DNA of 64,000 bases from Acidimicrobiia bacterium (GTDB lineage: Bacteria; Actinomycetota; Acidimicrobiia; Acidimicrobiales; Acidimicrobilacustridaceae), in assembly GCA_020832495.1 (NCBI GenBank), contig JAFIEP010000111.1, positions 54,277 to 118,276 on the forward strand, in the 5' to 3' direction. Of this stretch, positions 42,369 to 51,200 are shown piece after piece. Within the stretch, counting starts at the first letter, position 1, and every line of letters begins with the position of its first letter. Below the pieces are notes generated by a model that saw only the letters and a list, made by a program, of their open reading frames with translations, was not told the origin of the DNA and did no database searches. The translations under genes were made by a program, and so were the position numbers.

Positions 42369-42374
42369 ACGCTA
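42369..42374 (-). promoter_or_regulatory. -10 hexamer TAGCGT for the ccm operon
   Basis: On the minus strand 9 nt before ATG 42359. It is the only promoter-like sequence seen for the nine genes, which otherwise overlap or nearly touch. Confidence 0.45.
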
Positions 42375-42442
42375 CCGGTGCGGCCCGGGCCGCACCATAC
42401 GGCGACGGCGCGGTCCGCGCCCCCGGTGGCACCGCTGCTCGG

Positions 42443-42448
42443 TAGGGT
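42443..42448 (+). promoter_or_regulatory. -10 hexamer TAGGGT, leaderless type
   Basis: 7 nt before GTG 42456 of the sortase gene. Back to back with the ccmA promoter. Confidence 0.5.
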
Positions 42449-42455
42449 GCGGCTC

Positions 42456-43412
42456 GTGGTCGCACGCATCCTCGGCGCCGTCGGGCGCACCATGATCGCC
42501 GCGGGGATCCTCCTGCTGCTGTTCGTGGCCTATCAGCTGTGGGGCACCGGCGTGGAGACGCGGGCCGCGCAGCAGCGCCACACGGCAACCTTCGACGGGT
42601 TGCTCGAACAGGCGCAGCAGGTGCGCCATTCGGACCCGGCGAACGACACCGAGGCCGATCCCGACGCCGTCGTCGAGCTTCCCCCGATGCCCGAGCCCGA
42701 GCCCGGGGAGCCGATGGCACGCATCCGCATCCCCCGACTCGGTGTCGACTACGTCGTGCTGTCGGGGGTCGACATCGAGATCATCAACGAGGGACCGGCC
42801 CATTTCCCCTCCACCTCGTTGCCAGGCCAGCCGGGCAACAGTGCCATCGCCGGCCACCGCACCACCTTCGGGGCGCCGTTCCACCGCCTCGACGAGCTGG
42901 ATCCGGGCGACGTGATCGAGATCATCACCGTGCAGGGCGAGTTCACCTACGAGGTGATCCCACAACCTGCCCCCGGCGGCGGGGACGACGAGGACGGCGC
43001 GGCGCCACCGGTCGGTCACTACATCGTCGACCCTTACGCCTTCGAGATCCTCGACGACAAGGGTGACAACCGGGTCACGCTGATGGCCTGCCATCCCAAG
43101 TACTCCGCCGCCCAGCGGATCATCGTCGAGGCCGTGCTGGTCGACGATCCAGCCCCGGCCACCGAGCGGGTGGCCACCATCGACACCGCCCCGGTGGACC
43201 TCAGCGGAGGGCTCCTCACCGAGACGCCCGAGGGCGCCATGACACCGGCGGTGCTCTGGTCGGCGCTGTTCGGCGCCCTCGTGTTGGTGGCCTGGCTCAT
43301 CGGGCGCTGGTGGCGGCGCTGGCCGGTCTACCTCCTGGCCACTCCTGCCCTGGCGGTGGTGCTCTTCTACTCGTTCCAGAGCATCTCGCGGCTCCTGCCC
43401 GCCGGGTACTGA
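42456..43412 (+). CDS. Class E sortase
   Basis: 318 aa with GTG start. N-terminal membrane helix (about 8-28), linker, then the sortase barrel with MARIRIPRLGVDYVVL, the catalytic His in AIAGHRTTFGAPF, Cys in VTLMACHPKYS and Arg in SAAQRIIVEA. A C-terminal helix pair (about 265-310) is also membrane-type. Class E sortases of actinobacteria attach surface or pilus proteins with LAxTG-like signals. No such substrate is adjacent. Followed after 6 nt by a lipoprotein. Confidence 0.92.
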   Translation: MVARILGAVGRTMIAAGILLLLFVAYQLWGTGVETRAAQQRHTATFDGLLEQAQQVRHSDPANDTEADPDAVVELPPMPEPEPGEPMARIRIPRLGVDYVVLSGVDIEIINEGPAHFPSTSLPGQPGNSAIAGHRTTFGAPFHRLDELDPGDVIEIITVQGEFTYEVIPQPAPGGGDDEDGAAPPVGHYIVDPYAFEILDDKGDNRVTLMACHPKYSAAQRIIVEAVLVDDPAPATERVATIDTAPVDLSGGLLTETPEGAMTPAVLWSALFGALVLVAWLIGRWWRRWPVYLLATPALAVVLFYSFQSISRLLPAGY

Positions 43413-43418
43413 AGCACC

Positions 43419-44171
43419 ATGACCACCGAGCGCGCACGCCGTGTTCCCCGATGGCTGGCCGCCGCCGCCGCCATGGCCCTGGCCACCGCCGCCGGATGCG
43501 CCGACCGGGACACGACCGAGGAAGCAGCCACGACCACGACGACCGCGGTGGTCACCACCACCACGTCGACCACCGAAGCCCCCCTCGAGGCAGGCGAACT
43601 GCGCCATGTCTACGTGCCCGAGGTGGGCGACTGCTTCGACCGGCGGACCCTCGAGCCCGAGCAGGGAGGTGAGCGGGTGGTGCTGCTCCTGCCCTGCGAA
43701 CTCCCCCACACCTTCGAGGTCTTCGCCGTCTTCGACGCCGACCCTGCGATCATCGCCGCCCGACCGCCGTTGCCCGGCGTGACCACCACGACCGCCGAGG
43801 CACCCGCCCCGGCCGCAGGCGACGACGAACCACCCGACGACGTCGACGACCCCGACCCCGACACCGAGACGGTCGAGCCGCCCGGGCCGATCGGCACCCC
43901 CACCGACGCCGACACCGAGGGAGCGTCTCCCGACGCCGACGAGCTGAACCGCTGGCCCGGCGAGGCGGCGCTCGAACGAGAGGCCCGCCTCCAGTGCCCA
44001 CCGCTGTTCGCCGAGTGGGTGGGGACCCCTTACGAGCGCTCCGAACTGGAGCTGGGCTGGGTCCTCCCCGACCAGGAGGCATGGGAGAACGGGAGCCGCC
44101 GGGTGGCGTGCACCGTGTGGGACCCCACCACCGAACGGTTGGTGGGCACCCAGCAGGGCAGCCGGCGCTGA
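43419..44171 (+). CDS. Putative lipoprotein with septum-formation-like domain
   Basis: 250 aa. Signal ending in the lipobox ATAAGC (Cys about 27), then a Thr-rich linker. Two halves of a septum-formation-type (DUF4352/PF13845-like) domain, VPEVGDCFDRRTL with LLPCELPHTFEVFAVF and later RLQCPPLFAEWVG with RVACTVWDP, are split by a 60-residue acidic/proline insert. The Cys spacing resembles the family. Likely same operon as the sortase. Confidence 0.72.
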   Translation: MTTERARRVPRWLAAAAAMALATAAGCADRDTTEEAATTTTTAVVTTTTSTTEAPLEAGELRHVYVPEVGDCFDRRTLEPEQGGERVVLLLPCELPHTFEVFAVFDADPAIIAARPPLPGVTTTTAEAPAPAAGDDEPPDDVDDPDPDTETVEPPGPIGTPTDADTEGASPDADELNRWPGEAALEREARLQCPPLFAEWVGTPYERSELELGWVLPDQEAWENGSRRVACTVWDPTTERLVGTQQGSRR

Positions 44172-44175
44172 GCCG

Positions 44176-44904
44176 TCAGGTGCCGCGGAAGACCGCCGGT
44201 CGACGTTCGTTGAACGCCGCCAGCCCTTCGGCAAGGTCGTCGCTCGACCAGGCGACCTGTCGCGCCACCTGGTAGGCGTCGGTCTGGCGGTCGAGTTCCT
44301 CTGCGTCGTTGCAGCCGATCTTGTGCCCCACGAGGGTGCGCGGTGCCAAGGCCGCGATCTCCTGCGCCCACTCGAGCGCGGCATCCACCCCGCCGAGTCG
44401 GTTCACGAACCCCGCAGCGTGCAGGGCCTCGCCTTGGACCACCTCGGCGGCGAGGAGCATGGACCGGGCGGTCGACTGACCGACCATCGAGACCAGTCGG
44501 TTCACCGTCCACTGGTCCACCATGAGCCCCAGTCGGGCGGCAGGGATCCCGAAACGGGCGTCAGCGGTGGCGGTGCGCAGGTCGGCGGCCAGGGCGAGCT
44601 GCGTGCCCGCACCAAGTGCCACGCCCTCGATGCCCGCCACCACCGGCACCGACAGGCCCCGTAGGCGTTCGAGCAGGGTGCGCAGGGCGGGGACGAACCC
44701 CTCGTCCTGCACGGTCTGCAGGTCGGCACCAGAGCAGAAGTGGCCCTCGGCCCCGCTGAGCACGACCACCCGGCAGTCGCTCTTCTCCGCCTCGTCGACC
44801 GCCGCCAGCAGACCGGCGACGGCATCGGCGTCGAGCGCGTTTCGGCGCTCGGGGCGGTCGATCACGATCTGGAGAACTGCATCGTGGCGGACGGTGCTGA
44901 TCAT
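44176..44904 (-). CDS. Enoyl-CoA hydratase/isomerase family protein
   Basis: 242 aa crotonase fold. Oxyanion-hole segments FCSGADLQTVQ and EGVALGAGTQLALAADLRTA; the second catalytic-Glu position in DARFGIPAARLGLMVD is Pro-Ala rather than Glu, so the activity may be other than a standard hydratase. Next to another crotonase gene on the same strand, 66 nt away. Confidence 0.88.
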   Translation of the reverse strand: MISTVRHDAVLQIVIDRPERRNALDADAVAGLLAAVDEAEKSDCRVVVLSGAEGHFCSGADLQTVQDEGFVPALRTLLERLRGLSVPVVAGIEGVALGAGTQLALAADLRTATADARFGIPAARLGLMVDQWTVNRLVSMVGQSTARSMLLAAEVVQGEALHAAGFVNRLGGVDAALEWAQEIAALAPRTLVGHKIGCNDAEELDRQTDAYQVARQVAWSSDDLAEGLAAFNERRPAVFRGT

Positions 44905-44970
44905 CGGGGCGCTCCGGAGGGTCGTCGTGGGCGGGGGCCAGTGTGCGAGTTACGGCGGAATGGGGTGACC

Positions 44971-45813
44971 TCAGCGGTCCCGCCAACGCGGGGCGCGCTT
45001 CTCGGCGAAGGCGGCGAGGCCCTCGGCGGCATCGTCGGTGGTGGTGGTGACGCTGAGCAAGGGGTGCAACACCGCCAGCGCGTCGCGTGCCGCCATGTCC
45101 CATACGGCGTAGAACCCGTCGCGACCCAGTCGCATGGTGTCGGGTGGCTTGGCCGCCAGGGTGGCTGCCAGTTCGTTGACCGCCACGTCGAGTCCGTCGA
45201 CGGGCACCACCGAGGTGACGAAGCCGATCCGCTCCGCTTCGGCAGCCGACACACGGCGACCGGTCATCATGAGTTCCAGGGCCTTCTTCGGTGGCATGGA
45301 ACGGACCAGGGGCACGGTGATCATGTGCGGCCAGAGTCCGACGTCGATCTCGGGGGTGCCGAACACGGCGTCCTCGGCCGCCACCACCAGGTCACAGGCC
45401 AGGGCCAGACCCATCCCACCTGCCAGGGCATAGCCCCGCACCCGCGCCACGGTGGGCTTGCCCAGCGACCACAGGTCGTCGAAGAGCGCGGCCAACTCGC
45501 CTCGGGCGTCGTGCAGGTCGAGCGGACCCGCCCCGTCGGCCATGCCCGAGAGGTCGGCACCGGCGCAGAAGGCGCGGTCGCCGGCGCCGGTGAGCACCAG
45601 CACCGAGACGTCGGGCCGTGCTCGCAGGTCGGCCACGTGTGCCCGCAGGGTCCGCACCACCTCCCACGACAACGCGTTGCGTCGGTCGGGTCGGTTGATG
45701 GTCAGGCGCGCCACACCGTCGGCCACCTCGAGGAGGACCTCGTCGGTCGAGGGGTCGCCACCGGAGGGGTCGACAGAGGGATGGTCGTCGTCGGGAGGCA
45801 GGCCTGGACCCAT
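44971..45813 (-). CDS. Enoyl-CoA hydratase/isomerase family protein
   Basis: 280 aa crotonase. It shows RNALSWEVVRTL, the oxyanion-hole blocks AFCAGADLSGMADG and GYALAGGMGLALACDLVVAAEDAVFGTPEIDVGLWP, and ends in an AEGLAAFAEKRAPRW tail. The start at 45813 is supported by TAACGT 7 nt upstream. The paralogue downstream has a different active-site residue. Confidence 0.9.
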   Translation of the reverse strand: MGPGLPPDDDHPSVDPSGGDPSTDEVLLEVADGVARLTINRPDRRNALSWEVVRTLRAHVADLRARPDVSVLVLTGAGDRAFCAGADLSGMADGAGPLDLHDARGELAALFDDLWSLGKPTVARVRGYALAGGMGLALACDLVVAAEDAVFGTPEIDVGLWPHMITVPLVRSMPPKKALELMMTGRRVSAAEAERIGFVTSVVPVDGLDVAVNELAATLAAKPPDTMRLGRDGFYAVWDMAARDALAVLHPLLSVTTTTDDAAEGLAAFAEKRAPRWRDR

Positions 45814-45820
45814 GGGCCGC

Positions 45821-45826
45821 ACGTTA
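45821..45826 (-). promoter_or_regulatory. -10 hexamer TAACGT, leaderless type
   Basis: 7 nt before ATG 45813 on the minus strand. Confidence 0.5.
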
Positions 45827-45897
45827 TCGCTCACTCGCGGGACGCCGATCAGACTGTTCGGTCGCCACTGGTCCACCGCCGCGGTCCGCCACCGCTC

Positions 45898-45903
45898 TAG
45901 ATT
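45898..45903 (+). promoter_or_regulatory. -10 hexamer TAGATT, leaderless type
   Basis: 7 nt before ATG 45911; forms a divergent pair with the crotonase promoter. Confidence 0.5.
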
Positions 45904-45910
45904 CGCGCTC

Positions 45911-46708
45911 ATGTCGTTCGACATCATTCTGTACGCGCTCGTCACCGCAACGGCGCTGTTGACCATCGTGGTGGTGTTGTGCGCAGCCATGGTGCTGCGG
46001 GAGAAGGCCGACCACGGGCTGGCGCGGGTGGCCGCCTCGGATCGGGCCCAACGCCTCGGGGTCGTCCGCTCCTTCACCGACCGGGTGACCGGTGCGCCCA
46101 CCGTCGCCCCGGCAGCGGCCCACACAGAGTCGACTCCGACGTCGCCCGCCGCCACCCTTCCTGCGGGCATCCGCCGTGTGGCCGGCGCCGGCACGGCCCT
46201 GGTCATCGATCCGTTGCCGGTGGAGGCGACCGCCGCGGCCCGCAAGTTGGCCAGTCCCGCTGCCCGTTCGACCGCGGACGTTGCCGTCACACCCCCGGTG
46301 GTGGCCGATCCACCGGTGGAGGCTCCCGAGGCCCTTCCGGTGTGGGAACCGGCGGCCAGCGAGCTTGACCCCGCGGTGGCCGCCGACGAGCCCGAAGGCG
46401 ATCCGGTCGTCGAGCCGGTCGAGGACCTGCGTCAGCTCGCCGAGGAGTTCGAGCGCGTCGTGGTCCATCTCGATGCCGAGCGGGAACGGCTGCTCGGCAA
46501 GCCACCCGAGCGACGCCGGCGCCGTCGGCGTCGCGCCACCCCTGGACTCAGCGAGGAACTGCGCCGAGCCATCGACGAGGTGGCCACCCACGAGTCCGAC
46601 GCTCGGGACCTCGTGGTGGTCGAACGAGAGCCCACCAGCGAGATCGCCGTGCGCGTCGTGCTCCCCGAGACGACGGGTCACCCCGCAGCCCGGCGTCGCG
46701 GCGCCTGA
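45911..46708 (+). CDS. Single-pass membrane protein of unknown function
   Basis: 265 aa. An N-terminal transmembrane helix (about 4-28, YALVTATALLTIVVVLCAAMVL) is followed by a long, mostly disordered Ala/Pro/Glu region and a helical segment (VEDLRQLAEEFERVVVHLDAERERLLGK) that could form a coiled coil, then a run of eight Arg/Lys-rich residues near 215. No family recognised. It converges on the GH63-like gene with 4 nt between. Confidence 0.65.
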   Translation: MSFDIILYALVTATALLTIVVVLCAAMVLREKADHGLARVAASDRAQRLGVVRSFTDRVTGAPTVAPAAAHTESTPTSPAATLPAGIRRVAGAGTALVIDPLPVEATAAARKLASPAARSTADVAVTPPVVADPPVEAPEALPVWEPAASELDPAVAADEPEGDPVVEPVEDLRQLAEEFERVVVHLDAERERLLGKPPERRRRRRRRATPGLSEELRRAIDEVATHESDARDLVVVEREPTSEIAVRVVLPETTGHPAARRRGA

Positions 46709-46712
46709 GCAC

Positions 46713-47909
46713 TCACCCCGACGCCGTCGGCCCGACCACCGCGGCCAGCGTGGCCCACGACTGCGGTCGCGCCCCGCCGGGGGCACCCGAGTCGGGATGC
46801 CAGTACTCGGCGAACCCCGACGATGCCGCCCCTCGCACCAGCCGTGCCGCCAGATGGCGCGCATGCTCACTGCACCCGGCCCGCTGCGCCGCCACCCACA
46901 GCAGGTAGCCCAACTGCGGCCACGCTGCACCGCGCCAGTAGTCGAGTGGTGAGTAGGCGACCACGTCGCGGCGCACCTGCGCCGGTCCGCACCGCCCGCC
47001 GTAGCGGCGGTCGTCCAGGAGATCGGCCATCACCACGTCGACCTGGTCGGGCGGTGCGACCAGCACCGGGAGCAGCGCTTCGAGGGTCGGGACAGCCCCC
47101 GACCCCTTCGCCGGCCGGTCGACCCAGGTCCCGACCTCGGGGTCGTAGGCGTCCGCGAGTGCCCGCCGGAGGTGGTCCACACCGGCGGAGAGCCGCAGGT
47201 CGGCGCGCACCGACAACAGCTCGGCGCCGGCGAACGCCACCAGCGCCGAGAACGCCACCGACCCGACGCAGAACCGATCGTTGCCCACTGGTCCCTCGCT
47301 GCCCGCCCGCCCCTCGGGTGTGGCGAAGCGCAGCCCCGCCACCATCTCCCCCTTGGCCGCCCGCCAGCGTTCGACGTCCCAGCCGCCCCGGCACCACCCC
47401 TCCCATCGGGGCGAGTCGTCGCAGCCGCTCTCCCACGGATGCCAGATCGGCACCAACGAGGCGTCGTCGGGTCGGCGGTCGAGCAGGTGCTGCACGCCGG
47501 CAACAGCGGCGTCGATCATCTCGTCGGGCACCGTCACCCCGGCACGCACCACCGCGGCCACGGCATGGCCGTAGACCGGGGGCTGGGTGATGCAGCTGGT
47601 GCCGATTCGACCCCAGAAGTCGGCTCCGGCCTCGAGGTCCGAGCGGTAGACCATGTGGGGCACGAAGCCGTCGGGGCCCTGGTGCTCGAGCGCGCAGCGC
47701 AGCTCGGACACCGCACGTCGGTGCTCGCCGAGATGGAGCCACACCACAGCGTGGAAGCACGAGTCCCACAGCCACTGGTGGGGATACACCTGCGCGTTGG
47801 GCACGGTGTAGCCCTCGGGGCGCCAGTGTGCCGCCAGGATCTGGCGGGCCTGCGCGTCCAACTCCGACAGGACCGGTAGCGTGCCGACCGGATCCCGCCC
47901 GCTGTTCAC
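46713..47909 (-). CDS. GH63-like glycoside hydrolase
   Basis: 398 aa; GTG start at 47909. (alpha/alpha)6-barrel motifs of the GH63/mannosylglycerate-glucosylglycerate hydrolase group: [23 protein letters not shown] (catalytic Asp in WDS), [28 protein letters not shown] and [21 protein letters not shown] (catalytic Glu region). No signal peptide, so an intracellular substrate such as a sugar-glycerate solute is likely. Divergent from a glycosyltransferase across 33 nt, suggesting opposing synthesis and breakdown steps (inference). Confidence 0.8.
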   Translation of the reverse strand: MNSGRDPVGTLPVLSELDAQARQILAAHWRPEGYTVPNAQVYPHQWLWDSCFHAVVWLHLGEHRRAVSELRCALEHQGPDGFVPHMVYRSDLEAGADFWGRIGTSCITQPPVYGHAVAAVVRAGVTVPDEMIDAAVAGVQHLLDRRPDDASLVPIWHPWESGCDDSPRWEGWCRGGWDVERWRAAKGEMVAGLRFATPEGRAGSEGPVGNDRFCVGSVAFSALVAFAGAELLSVRADLRLSAGVDHLRRALADAYDPEVGTWVDRPAKGSGAVPTLEALLPVLVAPPDQVDVVMADLLDDRRYGGRCGPAQVRRDVVAYSPLDYWRGAAWPQLGYLLWVAAQRAGCSEHARHLAARLVRGAASSGFAEYWHPDSGAPGGARPQSWATLAAVVGPTASG

Positions 47910-47942
47910 CGCTCCCACCCGCCGTCCACCCAGAGCCCGCCC

Positions 47943-48971
47943 ATGCCCACCTGCGCCATCGTCTCGTTCCGCCTCGGGCTCACCGACGGCGTGTCGATCG
48001 TGGCCGATCTGTGGGCCGACGCCCTGCGCAGCCTGGGGTACGAGGTGGTCACCGTGGCCGGGGAAGGCCCCGTCGACCGCACCGTGGCCGGGCTGGCCAT
48101 CGGGGCCGAGGTACCACCCACCCACTCCGAAGTCGACGACGCGCTGGCCGATGCCGAGCTGGTCGTGGTGGAGAACCTCTGCAGCATCCCGCTGAACCTA
48201 CCCGCCGCCCGGGTGGTGGCCTCGGTGCTGGCCGGCCGCCCTGCCCTTCTGCACCATCACGACCCTCCGTGGCAGCGAGCGGAGCACGCGCACGTCGACG
48301 AGCTGCCACCGATCGACCCGACCTGGCGCCACGTCACCATCAACGAACTCACCCGTCGCCAGTTCGCCGAGCGAGGCATCGAGGCCACCACCATCTACAA
48401 CGGCTTCGACACGACCGAACGCCCGGGCGACCGACTCGGTACCCGGGCTCGTCTCGGCGTGGCCGACGACGAGCTGCTCATTGCCCATCCGGTGCGGGCG
48501 GTGGCCCGCAAGGGCATCCCCGACGCCGTCGCCCTGTGCGAGGAACTCGGGGCCACCTACTGGCTGCTGGGCGAGGCCGAACTGGGCTACGAGGCCGAGC
48601 TCGAACGCGTGCTGGCCTCTGCCCGCTGCCGGGTGGTGCGCCACCCGCTGCCCCACTCTCCCGACATCTACGCCGCACCCGACGCCGTGGTGTTCCCGTC
48701 GCTGTGGGAGGGGTTCGGGAATCCGCCCGTCGAGGCCTCCCTCGCCCGCCGGCCGGTGGCCGTGGGCTCGTATCCGGTGGGCGCCGAGCTGCGCGCCATG
48801 GGCTTCCGCTGGTTCGACGCTGCTCGCCCCCAGGCGCTGGCCGAGTTCCTGTCCCACCCCGATCCGACACTGTTGGAGCACAATCGTCAAGTGGCCGTCG
48901 ATCACCTCTCACTCCCGCGCATGACCGAACGACTGGCCGACGTGCTCGACGACGCCGGATGGCTGCCGTGA
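47943..48971 (+). CDS. GT4-like glycosyltransferase
   Basis: 342 aa, GT-B fold. The N-terminal domain has [21 protein letters not shown]; the C-terminal nucleotide-sugar domain has [14 protein letters not shown] and [30 protein letters not shown], with the E-x7-E acidic pair. It transfers a sugar from a nucleotide donor with retention. Donor and acceptor unknown. Confidence 0.85.
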   Translation: MPTCAIVSFRLGLTDGVSIVADLWADALRSLGYEVVTVAGEGPVDRTVAGLAIGAEVPPTHSEVDDALADAELVVVENLCSIPLNLPAARVVASVLAGRPALLHHHDPPWQRAEHAHVDELPPIDPTWRHVTINELTRRQFAERGIEATTIYNGFDTTERPGDRLGTRARLGVADDELLIAHPVRAVARKGIPDAVALCEELGATYWLLGEAELGYEAELERVLASARCRVVRHPLPHSPDIYAAPDAVVFPSLWEGFGNPPVEASLARRPVAVGSYPVGAELRAMGFRWFDAARPQALAEFLSHPDPTLLEHNRQVAVDHLSLPRMTERLADVLDDAGWLP

Positions 48972-49255
48972 GCGACCCGACGCCCGAGCGCGGTGACGAC
49001 CGAGCGGACGACCCGGTGCTCGAGCAGCGAGCACGGGTGCGCAGGCTCACCACGATGGGCCAGCGAGTCGGCTACCTGCTCTTCCTCGCCGCGTCGGTGG
49101 GCTTCTTCTACGGCTTCGCCACTGCCTACTCCGACGGGCTGGTGACCTTCATCGTGGCCTGCCTCATCGCCGGGTCGGTGGTGTTGGCCCCGGCCATCGT
49201 GTTCTCCTACGCCGTGCGCGCCGCCGATCGAGCCGACCGCGACGACGACTGGTGA
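48968..49255 (+). CDS. Small membrane protein, two transmembrane helices
   Basis: 95 aa. GTG start overlaps the glycosyltransferase stop (GTGA); an in-frame ATG at 48959 is an alternative. An acidic N-terminus, then helices at about 33-52 ([18 protein letters not shown]) and 58-83, and an acidic/basic C-terminus. No family recalled. Confidence 0.7.
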   Translation: MSDPTPERGDDRADDPVLEQRARVRRLTTMGQRVGYLLFLAASVGFFYGFATAYSDGLVTFIVACLIAGSVVLAPAIVFSYAVRAADRADRDDDW

Positions 49256-49273
49256 GGCCCGCCGGCGCGGGCC
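49256..49273 (+). terminator. Hairpin directly after the small membrane protein gene
   Basis: GGCCCG and CGGGCC around a 6-nt loop start at the base after the stop codon. Confidence 0.45.
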
Positions 49274-49306
49274 GCACACCCGCCGCTGAGAACGGTTCGC
49301 AGTAGT

Positions 49307-49355
49307 TGTCGGTCGGCCCGACACGGTGAAACCATCCGCACAGTCGACACCGTGT
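49307..49355 (+). promoter_or_regulatory. Nested inverted repeats before the alcohol dehydrogenase gene
   Basis: ACACGGTG (49321-49328) and CACCGTGT (49348-49355) are perfect 8-nt inverted copies 19 nt apart, ending 14 nt before the ATG and 4 nt before its AGGGGG RBS. A second hairpin, TGTCGG/CCGACA (49307-49323), overlaps the first arm. The two stems are mutually exclusive. Confidence 0.5.
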
Positions 49356-49369
49356 ACCAGGGGGTTCTC

Positions 49370-50482
49370 ATGGCCACAGCAGCAGTTCTCACCGGAGTGG
49401 GGACACCACTCGAGCTCCGCGAGGACGTCGAGGTGGAAGCCCCCCGAGCAGGTGAGGTGCGGCTCCGCACCGGCGCCTCGGGTGTCTGTCACTCCGACCT
49501 GTCCGTGCAGAACGGCACCATCCCCCTGCCCACCCCCATCGTGTTGGGCCACGAGGGCGCCGGCATCGTGGAAGAGGTCGGCGAGGGTGTCACCCGGGTG
49601 GCCCCCGGCGACCACGTGGTGCTGTCGTTCGTCCCCAACTGCGGCGACTGCTACTTCTGCACCCGCGGCCAGGGCTACCTGTGCGAGAAGTCGGCCATGC
49701 AGTTGATGGGCGGCCTCCTCGACGGCACCACCCGGTTCAGCTCCGCCGGCGCGCCACTCCACCAGATGGCCATGTGCGGGACCTTCTCCTCCGAGACGAT
49801 CGTGCCGGAGATCTCCTGTGTGAAGATCCCCGACGACGTCCCCCTCAAGGTGGCGGCGCTCATCGGCTGCGGCGTGCTCACCGGCGTGGGGGCGGCGCTC
49901 AACACCGCCGACATCCACGAGGGCGACACCGTCGCCGTGCTCGGCTGCGGTGGCGTCGGGCTCAACGTCATCCAGGCCGCCCGCATCGCCGGCGCCGCCG
50001 AGGTGGTGGCCGTGGACATGTTCGACTCCAAGCTCGAGATGGCCGAGGAGTTCGGGGCCACGCGCCGGGTGAAGGCCGGCACCGACGACCCGTCGTCGGT
50101 CATCACCGCTGCCACCGGCGGTCGACTGGCCGACACGGTCTTCGAGGTCATCGGCCTCGAGGCCACCATGAACCAGGCCATGGACCTGGCCCGCCAGGGC
50201 GGCGAGGTGGTCCTCGTGGGCGTGCCCCGCATGGACGTGTTCCTGAACCTCAACGCGGCGCTCACCTTCCTCTACATGGCCAAGACCGTGAAGGGCTGCT
50301 GGTACGGCTCGACGAACGTGGGCGAGGACGTGCCCAAGCTGCTCGACCTCTACCGCGACGGGAAGCTGAAGCTCGACGAGCTGATCTCCCGCGAGATCGG
50401 CGTCGGTGAGGTGAACGAGGCCTTCGCCGCCATGGAGGGCGGCGAGGTGGCCCGCTCGGTCATCAACTACGAGGCCGGCTGA
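49370..50482 (+). CDS. Zinc-dependent alcohol dehydrogenase (class III-like)
   Basis: 370 aa; ATG 49370 chosen for AGGGGG upstream. Catalytic zinc ligands in SGVCHSDLSVQNG, GHEGAGIVEEVG and IGCGVLTGVGAAL; the structural zinc loop is NCGDCYFCTRGQGYLCEK. The NAD site is VAVLGCGGVGLNVIQAARIAGA. It resembles actinobacterial NDMA- or mycothiol-linked alcohol/formaldehyde dehydrogenases. A TetR gene follows after 57 nt. Confidence 0.92.
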   Translation: MATAAVLTGVGTPLELREDVEVEAPRAGEVRLRTGASGVCHSDLSVQNGTIPLPTPIVLGHEGAGIVEEVGEGVTRVAPGDHVVLSFVPNCGDCYFCTRGQGYLCEKSAMQLMGGLLDGTTRFSSAGAPLHQMAMCGTFSSETIVPEISCVKIPDDVPLKVAALIGCGVLTGVGAALNTADIHEGDTVAVLGCGGVGLNVIQAARIAGAAEVVAVDMFDSKLEMAEEFGATRRVKAGTDDPSSVITAATGGRLADTVFEVIGLEATMNQAMDLARQGGEVVLVGVPRMDVFLNLNAALTFLYMAKTVKGCWYGSTNVGEDVPKLLDLYRDGKLKLDELISREIGVGEVNEAFAAMEGGEVARSVINYEAG

Positions 50483-50493
50483 CCGACCCCGTT

Positions 50494-50511
50494 GGTTACC
50501 GACCGGTAACC
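50494..50511 (+). promoter_or_regulatory. Perfect palindrome over the tetR -10 (candidate operator)
   Basis: GGTTACC-GACC-GGTAACC. The right arm contains TAACCT (50507-50512), a plausible -10 hexamer, so a bound dimer would block transcription. Confidence 0.65.
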
Positions 50512-50517
50512 TGGCGG

Positions 50518-50535
50518 ACCGAGCAGTTGCTCGGT
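50518..50535 (+). promoter_or_regulatory. Second perfect palindrome before tetR
   Basis: ACCGAGCA-GT-TGCTCGGT lies 4 nt before ATG 50540, where an RBS would be. It could be a second operator or a hairpin covering the translation start. Confidence 0.5.
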
Positions 50536-50539
50536 TCCC

Positions 50540-51184
50540 ATGGCTGACCGCACCCCCACCACACCCTCACGCCAGAGCGCGGCGCGGCTCCCCGCCGCCG
50601 AGCGTCGACGGCAACTGCTCGATGCCGCCATCGACGTCTTCGGCGACCGCGGCTTCCACTCTGCGTCCATGAACGAGGTGGCCGACGCCGCCGGGGTGAC
50701 CAAGCCGGTCCTCTACCAGCACTTCCCCTCCAAGCGCGAGCTCTACCGGGAGCTGCTGGCGGCCATGGGTGACCGGCTGCGCACCGAGGTGGCCGAGGCT
50801 GTTGCCGCCGCCGATGGACCGCGCAGCCAGGTCGAGCAAGGCTTCGGCGCCTACTTCGACTGGGTGGCCCGCCACCAGGGTGGCTTCCAGGTCATCTTCG
50901 CCGGCGAGACCCGCCGCGATGCCGAGTTCGCCGCCGAGTTGGCCCGCGTCGAGACCGAGATGGCCAGCGCCATCGCCTCGCTCATCGTGGTGGAAGGTCT
51001 CGACTCCGAACGGCGGCGACTGTTGGCCTACGGCATCGTGGGTATGGCCGAGACCACGGCCCGCCACTGGGTGGCCGACCATCTCGACGTCGATGCCGGG
51101 GTGCTGGCCGCGCAAGTGGCCGAGTTGGCCTGGGCCGGCCTGCGCGGGCTCCAACCGGCCGCAGAACCCCGGTCGCGGCGCTGA
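50540..51184 (+). CDS. TetR family transcriptional regulator
   Basis: 214 aa. N-terminal helix-turn-helix RRRQLLDAAIDVFGDRGFHSASMNEVADAAGVTKPVLYQHFPSKRELYREL, with helix 3 around VTKPVLYQHF. The C-terminal ligand-binding half is divergent. It probably regulates itself through the palindromes just upstream and perhaps the alcohol dehydrogenase gene. Ligand unknown. Confidence 0.92.
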   Translation: MADRTPTTPSRQSAARLPAAERRRQLLDAAIDVFGDRGFHSASMNEVADAAGVTKPVLYQHFPSKRELYRELLAAMGDRLRTEVAEAVAAADGPRSQVEQGFGAYFDWVARHQGGFQVIFAGETRRDAEFAAELARVETEMASAIASLIVVEGLDSERRRLLAYGIVGMAETTARHWVADHLDVDAGVLAAQVAELAWAGLRGLQPAAEPRSRR

Positions 51185-51200
51185 GGGCCAGCCGCGGTCG

